From Mycobacterium sp. JS623 (GTDB taxonomy: Bacteria > Actinomycetota > Actinomycetes > Mycobacteriales > Mycobacteriaceae), in assembly GCF_000328565.1 (NCBI RefSeq), contig NC_019966.1, positions 124,001 through 188,000 on the forward strand: a DNA stretch of 64,000 bases, written 5' to 3'. The notes beneath the pieces are model-generated. The model was not told where the DNA came from. It made no database searches and saw nothing but the letters and a program-made list of their open reading frames with translations. The translations under genes and the position numbers were made by a program. This document shows, piece after piece, positions 41,725 through 50,274 of the stretch. Position 1 is the stretch's first letter. Every line of letters starts with the position of its first letter.

Positions 41725-41748
41725 CCTTACCGGCAGTGGCCAGTTATG

Positions 41749-43029
41749 TCACGCTTCGCGCGATTCGGCGTGCGATAAGTGGCCACTCGACGCCTGCTCG
41801 CGTCGCGTGGCGTGCACCCAGGACAGGAACGTCGCTACCGCCTGAGCGGTGTAGTGGCCACGCGGCGACCCGTAGTAGAAATCGAAGGCATGCTGGGCGT
41901 GCGGTATCTCGGCGTACGCGACGACCGAAGTCGACGTGTCCTTCATCGCGGCGGCGAAAGCGCGGCCCTCGGGCACCGGGATGATCGAGTCGTCTTCGCC
42001 GTGCAAGATGAAAAACGGTGGTGCGTCGGGCCGTAACCGCATGATCGGCGACGCGTCGACGTATACCTGCTTACGCTCGACAATGCGCCTCTTGACCACG
42101 TACTTCTGCAAGAACGCGATGAACTCCCTGCGGCCGTTGCCGTTGCCGGAGACCCAGTCATAGCGGCCGTAGATCGGGACCGCAGCCACCACAGAGGTGT
42201 CGGCGTCCTCGAAACCCGGCTGGTATTGCGGGTCGTCAGGGGTGAGCGCGGCCAGCGCGCACAGATGACCGCCTGCCGAACCGCCGGTGATCGCAACGAA
42301 ATCCGGATCGCCGCCGTAGTCGGCAATGTTTTCCTTGATCCACGCGAGCGCTCGTTTGACGTCGACGATGTGGTCCGGCCACGTGTTCCGGGGACTGACC
42401 CGGTAATCGATTGATACGCAAATCCATCCGCGCTCGGCCATATGGCTCAGCAGCGGATAGGCCTGTGGCCGTCGCATGCCGATGGCCCATGCGCCGCCGG
42501 GTACCTGCAGCAGTACGGGGGCTTTGCCGTCGCGGGGTAGATCACTGCGCCGCCAGATGTCTGCCCGGTTGACCCGACGATGGGGACCGTACTGAACCGT
42601 GCTTGCCTTCTCGACATAACGGCGACGTACCAAATCGGTGGGCCACACGCCGATCATCCTGCGGCGCCTCACCGGTTGTGATTGCGCTGCGATCTTCTCG
42701 TAGTCGTCGCCAAGCACCTCGCGCAGCGGCTCTTCGAAATACGGTTTGGACGCGATGTTGCGGCGCTGGATCAGCACCAGCAGGCCCCAGGCAATGCCGG
42801 TGAGCACCAGCGCAATTCGGCCACGAGCACCGCGAAAGTCCCCGCGAACACCGCGGCGCACCGCGTCGAACATCGATCCGGCGAGATAGACAGCCGACAT
42901 CTCGGTGGTCGGCCAACCGAAGGCGAACACAGGCAGCGTGATGTAGCCCTCGCGGGCGATCGGGCGCACCCCGTTGACAGCGTTGAGCAGCTCCGCGCAG
43001 GCGCGCAGTAGTGGCCAGCGTCTACGCAC
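41749..43029 (-). CDS. LipO/LipC-type alpha/beta-hydrolase with N-terminal membrane segment
   Basis: This 426-aa protein has an N-terminal region with hydrophobic segments (TLPVFAFGWPTTEMSAVYLAG and IALVLTGIAWGLLVLIQ), so it is probably membrane-anchored. The catalytic domain is at about residues 150-410: VPGGAW oxyanion motif, GGSAGGHLCAL nucleophile, HGEDDSIIPVPEG acid and HAQHAFDFYYG histidine. It is related to LipC upstream. Co-directional and overlapping by 8 bp with the fadD12-like gene, as LipO (Rv1426c) is with FadD12 (Rv1427c). It presumably releases fatty acids that the partner FadD activates. Confidence 0.82.
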   Translation of the reverse strand: MRRRWPLLRACAELLNAVNGVRPIAREGYITLPVFAFGWPTTEMSAVYLAGSMFDAVRRGVRGDFRGARGRIALVLTGIAWGLLVLIQRRNIASKPYFEEPLREVLGDDYEKIAAQSQPVRRRRMIGVWPTDLVRRRYVEKASTVQYGPHRRVNRADIWRRSDLPRDGKAPVLLQVPGGAWAIGMRRPQAYPLLSHMAERGWICVSIDYRVSPRNTWPDHIVDVKRALAWIKENIADYGGDPDFVAITGGSAGGHLCALAALTPDDPQYQPGFEDADTSVVAAVPIYGRYDWVSGNGNGRREFIAFLQKYVVKRRIVERKQVYVDASPIMRLRPDAPPFFILHGEDDSIIPVPEGRAFAAAMKDTSTSVVAYAEIPHAQHAFDFYYGSPRGHYTAQAVATFLSWVHATRREQASSGHLSHAESREA

Positions 43030-44656
43030 GAGCCGCGCGGTCCTGCAATTCGCGGCGCACGATCTTGCCGGTGCTGCTGCGAGGTAGTTCGTCGAGAATC
43101 GTGATCTCCCTGGGTACTTTGTAATTCGCCAAGTTCTCGCGGACGTGTTGTTTCAGTACGTCGGGGGTAGCCGAGGCGCCGCCATTCAAAACCACAAACG
43201 CCACCAGTCGCTGGCCGTACTGTTCGTCGTCCACCCCAAGCACCGATGCCTCCGCCACATCCGCATGTGACATCAGCGTCTTCTCCACCTCGATCGGGTA
43301 GATGTTCTCACCGCCGGAGACAATCATCTCGTCGTCGCGGCCAACCACGAAAAGCCGTCCGGCCTCGTCGAAGCGGCCGATATCACCGGACGACATGAAC
43401 CCCTCATGGAAGTCCTTCGTCTTGCCGGAGGTGTAGCCGTCGAACTGCGTGGAATTGCGGACGTAGATGGTGCCGACCTCGCCGGTGGGCAGCTCGTTGA
43501 AATCGGAGTCCAGAATCCGTATTTCGGTGCCACCGGCCGGCTTGCCTGCGGTATCGGGGGCGGCCCGCAGGTCTTGCGGTGTCGCCGTGGCGATCATGCC
43601 GGCTTCGGTGGCGTTGTAGTTGTTGTAAATCACGTCGCCGAACTGATCCATGAACTTGATGACGACGTCGGGCCGCATCCGTGAGCCCGACGCGGCGGCG
43701 AACCGCAACGACCGCCCGCTGTATTTGTTGCGGACGTCGTCGGGCAGTTCCATGATCCGGTCGAACATCACCGGCACCACGCACAGCCCGGTGGCGCGGT
43801 AACGGTCGATGAGCTCGAGGGTGGCCTCGGGGTCGAACTTGCGGCGGGTGATGACCGTGCACGCCAGCGACGCCGCGAACACCAACTGGGAGAACCCCCA
43901 TGCGTGAAACATCGGCGCGACGACGACGACTGGTTCCTCGGCGCGCCACGGGGTACGGTCCAGGATCGCCTTGAGAATGCCGGGCCCGCCGTCGGCGCCG
44001 CCGGAGTGCTTGGCGCCCTTGGGAGTTCCGGTGGTGCCCGACGTCAGCAGGATGACCTTGCTCTTGTTGTCAGCGCGCTTGGGTTCTCGCCCCGAGTGGT
44101 CGGCGATCAGCTTCTCGACCGTCAGCCCGTCCTGGGGGCCGTCGGTCCACGCGATGATCCGCGTCGCGCCGGGCTTATCGGACAGTGCGCGGTCAACGGT
44201 TTCGGTGAACTCCTCGTCGTAGATGACCGTGTCCACGTCTTCGCGGCTTACGACCTCGGCCAGCGCGGGTCCGGCGAACGAGGTGTTGAGCAGCAGCACG
44301 TCGGCGCCGACCCGGTTGGCGGCGATCAGTGACTCGACGAAGCCGCGGTGGTTTCGTGCCATCAGGCCAAGCACTTTCGGAGCCGCTCCGGGCAGGGCCT
44401 GCAAGGCCGCGGCCAATGCGTCGGCGCGCTGGTCGATTTCCCGCCACGTCAGGGCGCCGAGTTCGTCGATGAGGCCGGGCCGATCGGGGCAGCGCTGCGC
44501 CGCGGCGGCGAATCCCGATGTGATGCCCATGTTTTCGCGCTGCATCGCCGCGGCGATCCGTAGATACTTGTCGGGCCGCATCGGCGCGAGCAAGCGGGCG
44601 CGGGCCATCGTCGCGACAACGCCGAGCGTTTCGGTGAGCCGGTCGGTGATGGCCAT
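43022..44656 (-). CDS. fadD12: Fatty acyl-CoA synthetase, FadD12-like
   Basis: This 544-aa ANL ligase has its ATP loop LLTSGTTGTPKG near residue 204, A5 motif YNNYNATEAGMIA, and SSGDIGRFDEAGRLFVVGRDD with hinge. The catalytic Lys is in LPRSSTGKIVRREL. Hydrophobic patches in the first 50 residues may mediate membrane association. It overlaps the lip gene downstream by 8 bp and starts 5 bp after the acyltransferase stop, so the three form one operon read from the KstR-type site at 45494. The order equals Rv1428c-fadD12-lipO. The symbol is assigned by this context. Confidence 0.83.
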   Translation of the reverse strand: MAITDRLTETLGVVATMARARLLAPMRPDKYLRIAAAMQRENMGITSGFAAAAQRCPDRPGLIDELGALTWREIDQRADALAAALQALPGAAPKVLGLMARNHRGFVESLIAANRVGADVLLLNTSFAGPALAEVVSREDVDTVIYDEEFTETVDRALSDKPGATRIIAWTDGPQDGLTVEKLIADHSGREPKRADNKSKVILLTSGTTGTPKGAKHSGGADGGPGILKAILDRTPWRAEEPVVVVAPMFHAWGFSQLVFAASLACTVITRRKFDPEATLELIDRYRATGLCVVPVMFDRIMELPDDVRNKYSGRSLRFAAASGSRMRPDVVIKFMDQFGDVIYNNYNATEAGMIATATPQDLRAAPDTAGKPAGGTEIRILDSDFNELPTGEVGTIYVRNSTQFDGYTSGKTKDFHEGFMSSGDIGRFDEAGRLFVVGRDDEMIVSGGENIYPIEVEKTLMSHADVAEASVLGVDDEQYGQRLVAFVVLNGGASATPDVLKQHVRENLANYKVPREITILDELPRSSTGKIVRRELQDRAARA

Positions 44657-44661
44657 GGGAC

Positions 44662-45471
44662 TTAGCCAAGCACCGGGAGCGTGCGCTCCTCGGCCAGTTC
44701 GTCGAGGGCGCGCTGCATAACATGGCGCACGTGAGCATCGACCTCGTCGATGTCTGGGTCCTCACCGAACTCGGCGATGATGTCGATCGGCGGCAGTACC
44801 TGCATGACGATCTTGGCGGGCAGCGGAATGTTGGGTGGCACCACGATGCTCAAGCCGAACGGGAATCCGAAGGAAATCGGCACGATCTTGGTGCGGGCCA
44901 GGCGCGCGATCGGCCCGAGCCGCTTCGCCAGCCACGTCCCGCGGGACAGGAAGATCTGCGTCTCCTGGCCACCGATGCCGACAGTCGGCACAATTGGCAC
45001 GCCTGCATTGAGTGCAGCTTTGACGTAGCCGGTGCGCCCACCGAAGTCGATCTTGTTCTCCGAGAACGTCGGCCGATAGACGTCGTAGTCGCCGCCCGGG
45101 AAAACCACGACGAGCCCACCGGAGCGCAGCGCCTCATCGGCGTTCTCGTGGTTGGCGCTGATGTAGCCGATCTTCTTGAAGAAGTCACCGGTCGGCCCGA
45201 CGGAGAGCATGTCGTGGCTCAGCGTGTACATCGGCCGGTCATAGCCGTGCTTCTCGTAGTAATGCGCCGAGAGGATCGGCACATCCATCGGCAGCATGCC
45301 GCCTGAGTGGTTGCTGACCAGCAGCGCGCCACCGGCCGGCATGTTCTCCAGCCCGCGAACTTCTGATCGGAAGTAGCGCTTGAGGAACGGCCGCGTGAGG
45401 CCCATGACGCGCGCGGTGAGGCCCGGATCCCACTTGGTGAGTTCCGACGGTTCGATATCGGTCGAGGTCAA
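44662..45471 (-). CDS. PlsC-like (LPLAT) acyltransferase, Rv1428c homologue
   Basis: This 269-aa acyltransferase has block I SNHSGGMLPMDVPI, block III VVVFPGGDYDVYRP (in place of FPEGTRS) and block IV GVPIVPTVGIGGQE. The spacing NHSGG...D differs from the classical NHx4D, placing it in the divergent hemolysin-like branch. There is no clear transmembrane helix except a hydrophobic stretch after block IV. It is the first gene of the acyltransferase-fadD12-lip operon, with a KstR-like palindrome 22 bp upstream. Its acceptor could be a glycerolipid or another alcohol. Confidence 0.82.
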   Translation of the reverse strand: MTSTDIEPSELTKWDPGLTARVMGLTRPFLKRYFRSEVRGLENMPAGGALLVSNHSGGMLPMDVPILSAHYYEKHGYDRPMYTLSHDMLSVGPTGDFFKKIGYISANHENADEALRSGGLVVVFPGGDYDVYRPTFSENKIDFGGRTGYVKAALNAGVPIVPTVGIGGQETQIFLSRGTWLAKRLGPIARLARTKIVPISFGFPFGLSIVVPPNIPLPAKIVMQVLPPIDIIAEFGEDPDIDEVDAHVRHVMQRALDELAEERTLPVLG

Positions 45472-45493
45472 AGGTCCCCCTGAAGAGAAAAAC

Positions 45494-45507
45494 TAGAACG
45501 TGTTCTA
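45494..45507. promoter_or_regulatory. KstR-type operator (TAGAACGTGTTCTA)
   Basis: The 14-mer fits the KstR consensus TnnAACnnGTTnnA at every fixed position, and the 6-bp arms are perfect. It lies in the divergent region between the acyltransferase operon (22 bp) and echA1 (98 bp). KstR is the TetR-family repressor of cholesterol catabolism in mycobacteria. No kstR gene is in the window. Confidence 0.8.
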
Positions 45508-45592
45508 ATTTATGGTACATGGCCGGGGCCGGTCAGCCAATGCCCGAATAACCGCCCGCAGGCTACCGCCGAATGTCGGCAGCGACGGCGGA

Positions 45593-45598
45593 TACGAT
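45593..45598 (+). promoter_or_regulatory. -10 element of echA1 (leaderless)
   Basis: TACGAT followed by 7 nt and the GTG at 45606. This supports the GTG rather than the in-frame ATG at 45573, which would lie upstream of the -10 element. Confidence 0.55.
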
Positions 45599-45605
45599 CA
45601 CCGGC

Positions 45606-46379
45606 GTGACAGATAACACCGAAAATGTAGTCCGCGTCGAGCAGCGGGACAGGATCCTGGTCATCACCATCAACCGTCCCGAGGCGAAGAACGCCGTCAA
45701 CGCGGCGGTGAGCCGCGGGTTGGCCGACGCGATGGACCGCCTCGACGGCGACGCCGGCCTCTCGGTGGGTGTGCTGACCGGGGCCGGCGGCTCATTCAGT
45801 GCGGGCATGGACCTCAAGGCGTTCGCCCGCGGGGAGAACGTCATCGTGGAGGGCCGTGGCATGGGCTTCACCGAGCGCCCGCCTGCCAAGCCGTTGATCG
45901 CGGCCGTGGAGGGCTACTGCCTTGCGGGCGGGTGTGAATTGGCGTTGGCCACCGACCTGATCGTCGCGTCCAAGGAGTCGGCGTTCGGCATTCCCGAGGT
46001 GAAGCGGGGCCTGGTCGCCGGCGGCGGGGGGCTGCTGCGGTTGCCGCAGCGCATCCCCTATGCGGTCGCGATGGAACTCGCGCTGACCGGTGAGAACCTG
46101 TCGGCGCCACGGGCCCATGAGCTGGGCCTGGTCAACGCCCTCGCCGAACCGGGCGCGGCGCTGGACGCTGCGATCGCACTCGCGGAGCGGATCACCGCCA
46201 ACGGCCCGCTGGCAGTCGCGGCGACCAAGCAGATCATCGTCGAATCGCGAGGCTGGAGCCCGGACGAGATGTGGTCGAAGCAGACCCGCATCCTGATGCC
46301 CGTCTTCAGCAGCAACGACGCCAAGGAAGGTGCGATCGCCTTCGCCGAGAAGCGCCCGCCAAAGTGGACGGGAAGCTGA
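45606..46379 (+). CDS. echA1: Enoyl-CoA hydratase EchA1
   Basis: This 257-aa crotonase has oxyanion segments FSAGMDLKAFARG and YCLAGGCELALATD, the catalytic-region IPEVKRGLVAGGGGL and a C-terminal helical part ending in EKRPPKWTG, typical of the family. The start is GTG at 45606, 7 nt after a -10 hexamer; an ATG at 45573 is in frame. It lies divergent from the KstR-type operator and after the WS/DGAT block, as Rv0222 follows Rv0221. It hydrates trans-2-enoyl-CoA in beta-oxidation. Confidence 0.9.
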   Translation: MTDNTENVVRVEQRDRILVITINRPEAKNAVNAAVSRGLADAMDRLDGDAGLSVGVLTGAGGSFSAGMDLKAFARGENVIVEGRGMGFTERPPAKPLIAAVEGYCLAGGCELALATDLIVASKESAFGIPEVKRGLVAGGGGLLRLPQRIPYAVAMELALTGENLSAPRAHELGLVNALAEPGAALDAAIALAERITANGPLAVAATKQIIVESRGWSPDEMWSKQTRILMPVFSSNDAKEGAIAFAEKRPPKWTGS

Positions 46380-46416
46380 CGGTTTTCGGTCGCGCGATCG
46401 TGGGCAACCGACAGCT

Positions 46417-46719
46417 ATGGCCGACGAACTGCCCATTGCTGACTACGACCAGCTGCCGCTGACCGAACTGCGACACCGGATTCGCTCCCTCGACGAGGGA
46501 CAGCTGCGCGGCCTCTTCGACCACGAGGAGTCTCACGGCAATCGCATCCCGGTGCTGGAGTTGTTGCACGCTCGCTTGCGGGAGCTCACACATGGCGCCG
46601 AGCCGTCGTCGGGAGATCCTGCGAACGCACCGGGCGTCACACATACGCCGCACGGTTCGCCGGTCAACGAAGCGACTGCCGCTGATCCCGCCGCCCCGTT
46701 GCCGCGTGGCCGCACCTAG
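46417..46719 (+). CDS. Small conserved actinobacterial protein, unknown function
   Basis: This 100-aa soluble protein has a helical N-terminal 60 residues with the pattern LPIADYDQLPLTELRHRIRS and then LFDHEESHGNRIPVLELL. The C-terminal 35 residues are disordered and Pro/Ala-rich. I recall this helical module from small mycobacterial proteins but cannot name its role. The ATG is 37 bp after the echA1 stop, so it may be co-transcribed. It converges with the small membrane-protein gene 3 bp away. Confidence 0.7.
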   Translation: MADELPIADYDQLPLTELRHRIRSLDEGQLRGLFDHEESHGNRIPVLELLHARLRELTHGAEPSSGDPANAPGVTHTPHGSPVNEATAADPAAPLPRGRT

Positions 46720-46722
46720 TCG

Positions 46723-47022
46723 TTATCCCAGGGCAGACTTGACGGTCGCGACCGCGACCTCGACGTCGGCGCGCACCCCCCAGACCGGATGGTCACGCAA
46801 GTCGCGCGTGGCGCGCGCCAAGTTGCCTTCTGCGATGTGCCCCGCGACGAGCGTCGCGTTCGCCAGAGCGAACAGCATTGCGCCGGCCTTGACCCGACCC
46901 TTCAGCGCGGTAACTGCCGCGACGGGCACCAGCGAATTACCCACGACCGCGCACCACCGATTGAACGGCGTGAGGTGCTGAGTCCGGTGTTGAGCTGCGA
47001 ATTCTTCATATGACACCCCCAT
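46723..47022 (-). CDS. Small two-helix membrane protein (possibly DUF962/Mpo1-like)
   Basis: This 99-aa protein reads SYEEFAAQHRTQHLTPFNRWC and then hydrophobic segments (VVGNSLVPVAAVTAL and AGAMLFALANATLVAGHI). The early His residues and Asn followed by membrane helices recall the DUF962 family, in which such residues bind metal, but the match is weak. The C-terminal 35 residues are soluble. ATG start at 47022. Function unknown. Confidence 0.6.
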   Translation of the reverse strand: MGVSYEEFAAQHRTQHLTPFNRWCAVVGNSLVPVAAVTALKGRVKAGAMLFALANATLVAGHIAEGNLARATRDLRDHPVWGVRADVEVAVATVKSALG

Positions 47023-47243
47023 TTTCGGAGCATCGCATACACGTCAGGCGGACGCCATCCCCGAACTTTCGTCGGCAAGCAGTCAGCCCGCTGAGCAGCG
47101 CGCCATTTGTGTCGTCTGCCGGTACCTGGCGCGTCTTGGTGACGAGTACCAGCCGGGCAACTTCGTCCCGAATCGGAGACGACTCCAGCAGCTCAAGTGC
47201 CAGGGTTGACCCGAAAGCCCCGTTGAGGTCGCAAAATGACGTC

Positions 47244-48089
47244 ATGACAACCGAAGTCACCGATGCTGTGGATGTGGCCGCCTACTTCGACCGAATCGGC
47301 TATCGCGGCGGCGCGGAACCGACCGTCGAGACCGTGCGTGCGCTGGTGGCTGTGCACAACCGATCCATCCCGTTCGAGAACCTCGACCCGCTGATGGGCA
47401 TCCCCGTCGCCGACCTCAGCGTCGCCGCGCTGACCGACAAGCTCGTGCACCGCCGCCGCGGTGGCTACTGCTACGAGCACAACGGGCTGATGGGATATGT
47501 GCTCGAGCAGTTGGGCTTCGGTGTCGAACGGCTTGCCGGTCGCGTGGTGTGGCTGAACCCCGACGGTCCGCTTCCCGCGCAAACGCATCAGGTGCTGTCG
47601 GTGACCGTGCCCGACGTCGATGGCCCGCTTCTGGTCGACGTCGGATTCGGTGGGCAGACCTTGACGTCACCCATCCGCCTGGAGGCGGGTCCGGTGCAGG
47701 AGACTCGCCACGAGCCGTACCGCCTCAGAGAGCGTGGGGAGTTCCTCCAACTGGAAGCCGAGGTCCGCGGCGAGTGGCAACCGCTGTACATCTTCACCAC
47801 GCGGCCGCAACCGCGAATCGATCTCGAGGTCGGAAGTTGGTATGTGTCGACGCATCCCGACTCGTTCTTCGTTACCGGTTTGACGGCAGCTCTGGTGACC
47901 GATGAGGCGCGATATAACATGCGTGGCCGAAATCTAGCCATCCACTGCGCGGGCGAAACCGAGAAGATCCGCTTCGACACCGCCGCCGAGGTGCTCGACG
48001 CGCTGACCGAGCGCTTTGGCATCAACCTGGCCGACCTCGGTAACCATGCCGACCTCGAGGCGCGTGTTAACGGGGTGCTGGATAGCTGA
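47244..48089 (+). CDS. nat: Arylamine N-acetyltransferase
   Basis: This 281-aa enzyme has the Cys-His-Asp triad: Cys76 in RRGGYCYEHNG, His115 in QTHQVLSV and Asp132 in LLVDVGFGGQ. It transfers acetyl or propionyl from CoA to arylamines and hydrazines such as isoniazid. In M. tuberculosis nat belongs to the sterol-ring operon, where it may consume propionyl-CoA; here it stands next to a FadE pair. The ATG at 47244 gives the normal N-terminus; the 220 bp before it holds no convincing gene. The 3' end overlaps the convergent fadE by 23 bp. Confidence 0.92.
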   Translation: MTTEVTDAVDVAAYFDRIGYRGGAEPTVETVRALVAVHNRSIPFENLDPLMGIPVADLSVAALTDKLVHRRRGGYCYEHNGLMGYVLEQLGFGVERLAGRVVWLNPDGPLPAQTHQVLSVTVPDVDGPLLVDVGFGGQTLTSPIRLEAGPVQETRHEPYRLRERGEFLQLEAEVRGEWQPLYIFTTRPQPRIDLEVGSWYVSTHPDSFFVTGLTAALVTDEARYNMRGRNLAIHCAGETEKIRFDTAAEVLDALTERFGINLADLGNHADLEARVNGVLDS

Positions 48090-49044
48090 CCACCACGTCC
48101 CACGGGTCGTGGGCGGCCAGCGCGAGCCGGCCCAGTCGCCGCGCATAGTGCCCGGTCGAGCCGAATTCGTCGACCCAACTTCGGGCCCGCATGGTGGCCA
48201 ACCACAGTCGGTGCTCAGAGGTCACCCCGATTGCCCCGTGCAACTGGTGCGCGATAGTCGTGACCGGTTCGACAGCACGCCCGACTGCCACCTTCGCCAC
48301 CGTCACCGCGTAGTCGGTTGCCGGATAATCGAACCCGTAATCCGCTGCTGCCGCAACCGCTAAAGCCGTTGCGGCGCGGGCGCGTTCGATCTCGCCGGCC
48401 ATCGCGGCCAACGAATGCTGCACCGCCTGGAACTTGTTGAGTTGACGGCCGAACTGTTCGCGCTGCCCGGTGTGCGCCACCGACATCTCACACGCCGCGT
48501 CGAGGGCGCCCATGATCTGACTGCAGCGCGCCCACGCTCCGCGACGGGTCAGCTCATCGGCGATACCCATATCGACGGTGCGCGTCTCGCTGAGCGCCAC
48601 GTCGAATGTCAACGACCCGCGCGGCTCACCCGCAATGTTGTGGCCGTGCACCGCGGCCGCATCGCCGACCAGTCCGACATGCAGGGCCTCGGCTGTGCGT
48701 GCCGCCAGCACGACCGTGCTTGCAGGCCATGGCACCTCGCGGGCAGTGCCTGTGAGCCGGCCATCGACCGAGGTGGCGTCGGCGATCGCCACAGTCAAGG
48801 GGCCCGTCGATGGCAGCGGCAAACCCGCCTTGTTCGCAAGCCACGCGGCCAGCAGATCGGTCTCCGCAACTGGGACCGCCGCCGCATGTCTTGCCAAGCC
48901 GGACAACACGATTGCGGCCTCCGCAGGCCCTCCATCCCCGCTGCTGGTCAGCCGGGCGAGCCCGGTTTCATCGAGGTTGCGCCACAGTTCGTCGCCCGTC
49001 GATCGGCTGCAGAGATCCTCGACCAGTTGCGCCAGTTCGTTCAT
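48067..49044 (-). CDS. Acyl-CoA dehydrogenase, short subunit of a heteromeric FadE pair
   Basis: This 325-aa protein is shorter than the usual 380-400 aa. The C-terminal helical domain is recognisable (REQFGRQLNKFQAVQHSLAAMAGE; HQLHGAIGVTSEHRLWLATMRARSW). The N-terminal and middle domains are reduced and lack the usual GSD-type FAD/acyl segment. In mycobacteria such short FadEs pair with an adjacent full-length FadE to form alpha2-beta2 enzymes for steroid-CoA substrates. It lies 25 bp downstream of that partner. ATG start at 49044 after a purine-rich GAAGAG stretch. Confidence 0.82.
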   Translation of the reverse strand: MNELAQLVEDLCSRSTGDELWRNLDETGLARLTSSGDGGPAEAAIVLSGLARHAAAVPVAETDLLAAWLANKAGLPLPSTGPLTVAIADATSVDGRLTGTAREVPWPASTVVLAARTAEALHVGLVGDAAAVHGHNIAGEPRGSLTFDVALSETRTVDMGIADELTRRGAWARCSQIMGALDAACEMSVAHTGQREQFGRQLNKFQAVQHSLAAMAGEIERARAATALAVAAAADYGFDYPATDYAVTVAKVAVGRAVEPVTTIAHQLHGAIGVTSEHRLWLATMRARSWVDEFGSTGHYARRLGRLALAAHDPWDVVVSYPAPR

Positions 49045-49069
49045 CGTTTTGTGCTCTTCGCGCAAGCGC

Positions 49070-50209
49070 TCATCGCGCGCCCATACTTTTTGCGACGACG
49101 CCCCGCAACACTTCGTTCGTCCCGCCTCGCAGCGTGAACAAGGGCGAGTGCACCCGCGCGGTGGCGAGCAGGGCGCGCAACGGCTCGGGCTCCTCGACGT
49201 AGTCCAACAGGTCGGCGACCAACTCGACCGAATCCTGCTCAAAGCGTGTGCCGAGATCCTTCACCAATGCCGCCCGGCTGGCCGCGTCGCGGCCGTCGGC
49301 CAGCGTGCGCGCCACCGAGATCGACAGCTGGCGCAGCGAAATCATCCGGGCTACAAGGTCTCCGACGTCGGCCGCGACTCCGTCGTCGACGTCGCCCAAA
49401 GCGCGGATTGCGCTGAAGATCAGTGTGGCCGTCGACAAGATCCGCTCGGGACCGCTCCGCTCGAAACCCAATTCGGCGGTGACCTGATGCCAACCATCGC
49501 CGATCTGCCCCAGCACGTCCTCATCGGGGATAAACACGTCGGTGAAGATGACCTCGTTGAAGTGGTGTTCGCCGTTCATCAACACGATCGGCTCGATCAT
49601 GATGCCCGGACTCGACGTCGCCACGATGAACTGAGAAAACCCTGCATGCCGGTGCTCTGGGTCCAGCGGGCTCGTTCGGGCCAGGACCACGATCTGATGC
49701 GCGACGTGCGCGCCGCTCGTCCAGACTTTTGTCCCGTTGAGGACCCAGCCGCCGTCGGTGCGGGTGGCCCGCGCCTGCGCGGCAGCCAAGTCGGAGCCGG
49801 CCCCGTGCTCACTCATTCCGATCGCCGAGTAGAGCTGGCCCGCGGCGATCCGAGGCAGCAGCCGGTTTCGCTGTTCTTCGCTGCCGTACGACCGCAATGC
49901 GGGTGCTACCTGCCGGTCGGCGATCCAATGCGCGGCGACGGGCGCGCCGTGCGCCAACAGCTCCTCGGTGACGACGTAGCGGTGCAGATAACCCAGCCCG
50001 CGGCCGCCGTACTCGGTGGGGATCGTCAGGCCTACGAACCCGGCGCCAGCCAGCCGGGCGGAGAAGTCGGGGTCCCACTTGGCCAGCCAACAGTCGACGG
50101 CAGGCTCCCAGCCGAACTCGGCGCGGTCGGCGGCAAGGAACTCGCGGATCGACGTCCGAAGCTGGCCCAGCTCGGCGTCGTTGGCGCACAGCGCATCGAA
50201 TTCGCTCAC
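49070..50209 (-). CDS. Acyl-CoA dehydrogenase, full-length subunit of a heteromeric FadE pair
   Basis: This 379-aa flavoprotein carries IPTEYGGRGLGYLHRYVVTEE, the acyl/FAD segment IGMSEHGAGSDLAAAQ, KVWTSGAHVAHQIVVLAR, HHFNEVIFTDVFIPDEDVLG, and the C-terminal FTLRGGTNEVLRGVVAKS. The pattern resembles FadE26/FadE28-type subunits that oxidise sterol side-chain CoA esters with a short partner. It is the first gene of the two-gene operon and diverges from the RibD-like gene across 65 bp. Confidence 0.85.
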   Translation of the reverse strand: MSEFDALCANDAELGQLRTSIREFLAADRAEFGWEPAVDCWLAKWDPDFSARLAGAGFVGLTIPTEYGGRGLGYLHRYVVTEELLAHGAPVAAHWIADRQVAPALRSYGSEEQRNRLLPRIAAGQLYSAIGMSEHGAGSDLAAAQARATRTDGGWVLNGTKVWTSGAHVAHQIVVLARTSPLDPEHRHAGFSQFIVATSSPGIMIEPIVLMNGEHHFNEVIFTDVFIPDEDVLGQIGDGWHQVTAELGFERSGPERILSTATLIFSAIRALGDVDDGVAADVGDLVARMISLRQLSISVARTLADGRDAASRAALVKDLGTRFEQDSVELVADLLDYVEEPEPLRALLATARVHSPLFTLRGGTNEVLRGVVAKSMGAR

Positions 50210-50261
50210 TGGGCAACAGAGTCTAGTGAGGCGACGAACCAGACTTGTCGGTGCCGTTGCG

Positions 50262-50267
50262 TAGCGT
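50262..50267 (+). promoter_or_regulatory. -10 element of the RibD-like gene (leaderless)
   Basis: TAGCGT followed by 7 nt and the ATG at 50275. Confidence 0.45.
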
Positions 50268-50274
50268 CGCCGAC

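Noticed and set aside
45573..45605. ATG at 45573 as echA1 start
   Set aside because: A -10 hexamer lies between it and the GTG at 45606, fitting a leaderless transcript that begins at the GTG.
47006..47260. 84-codon minus-strand frame in the gap before nat
   Set aside because: Overlaps both neighbouring starts, no ribosome-binding site, no family recognised; the 220-bp gap looks non-coding.
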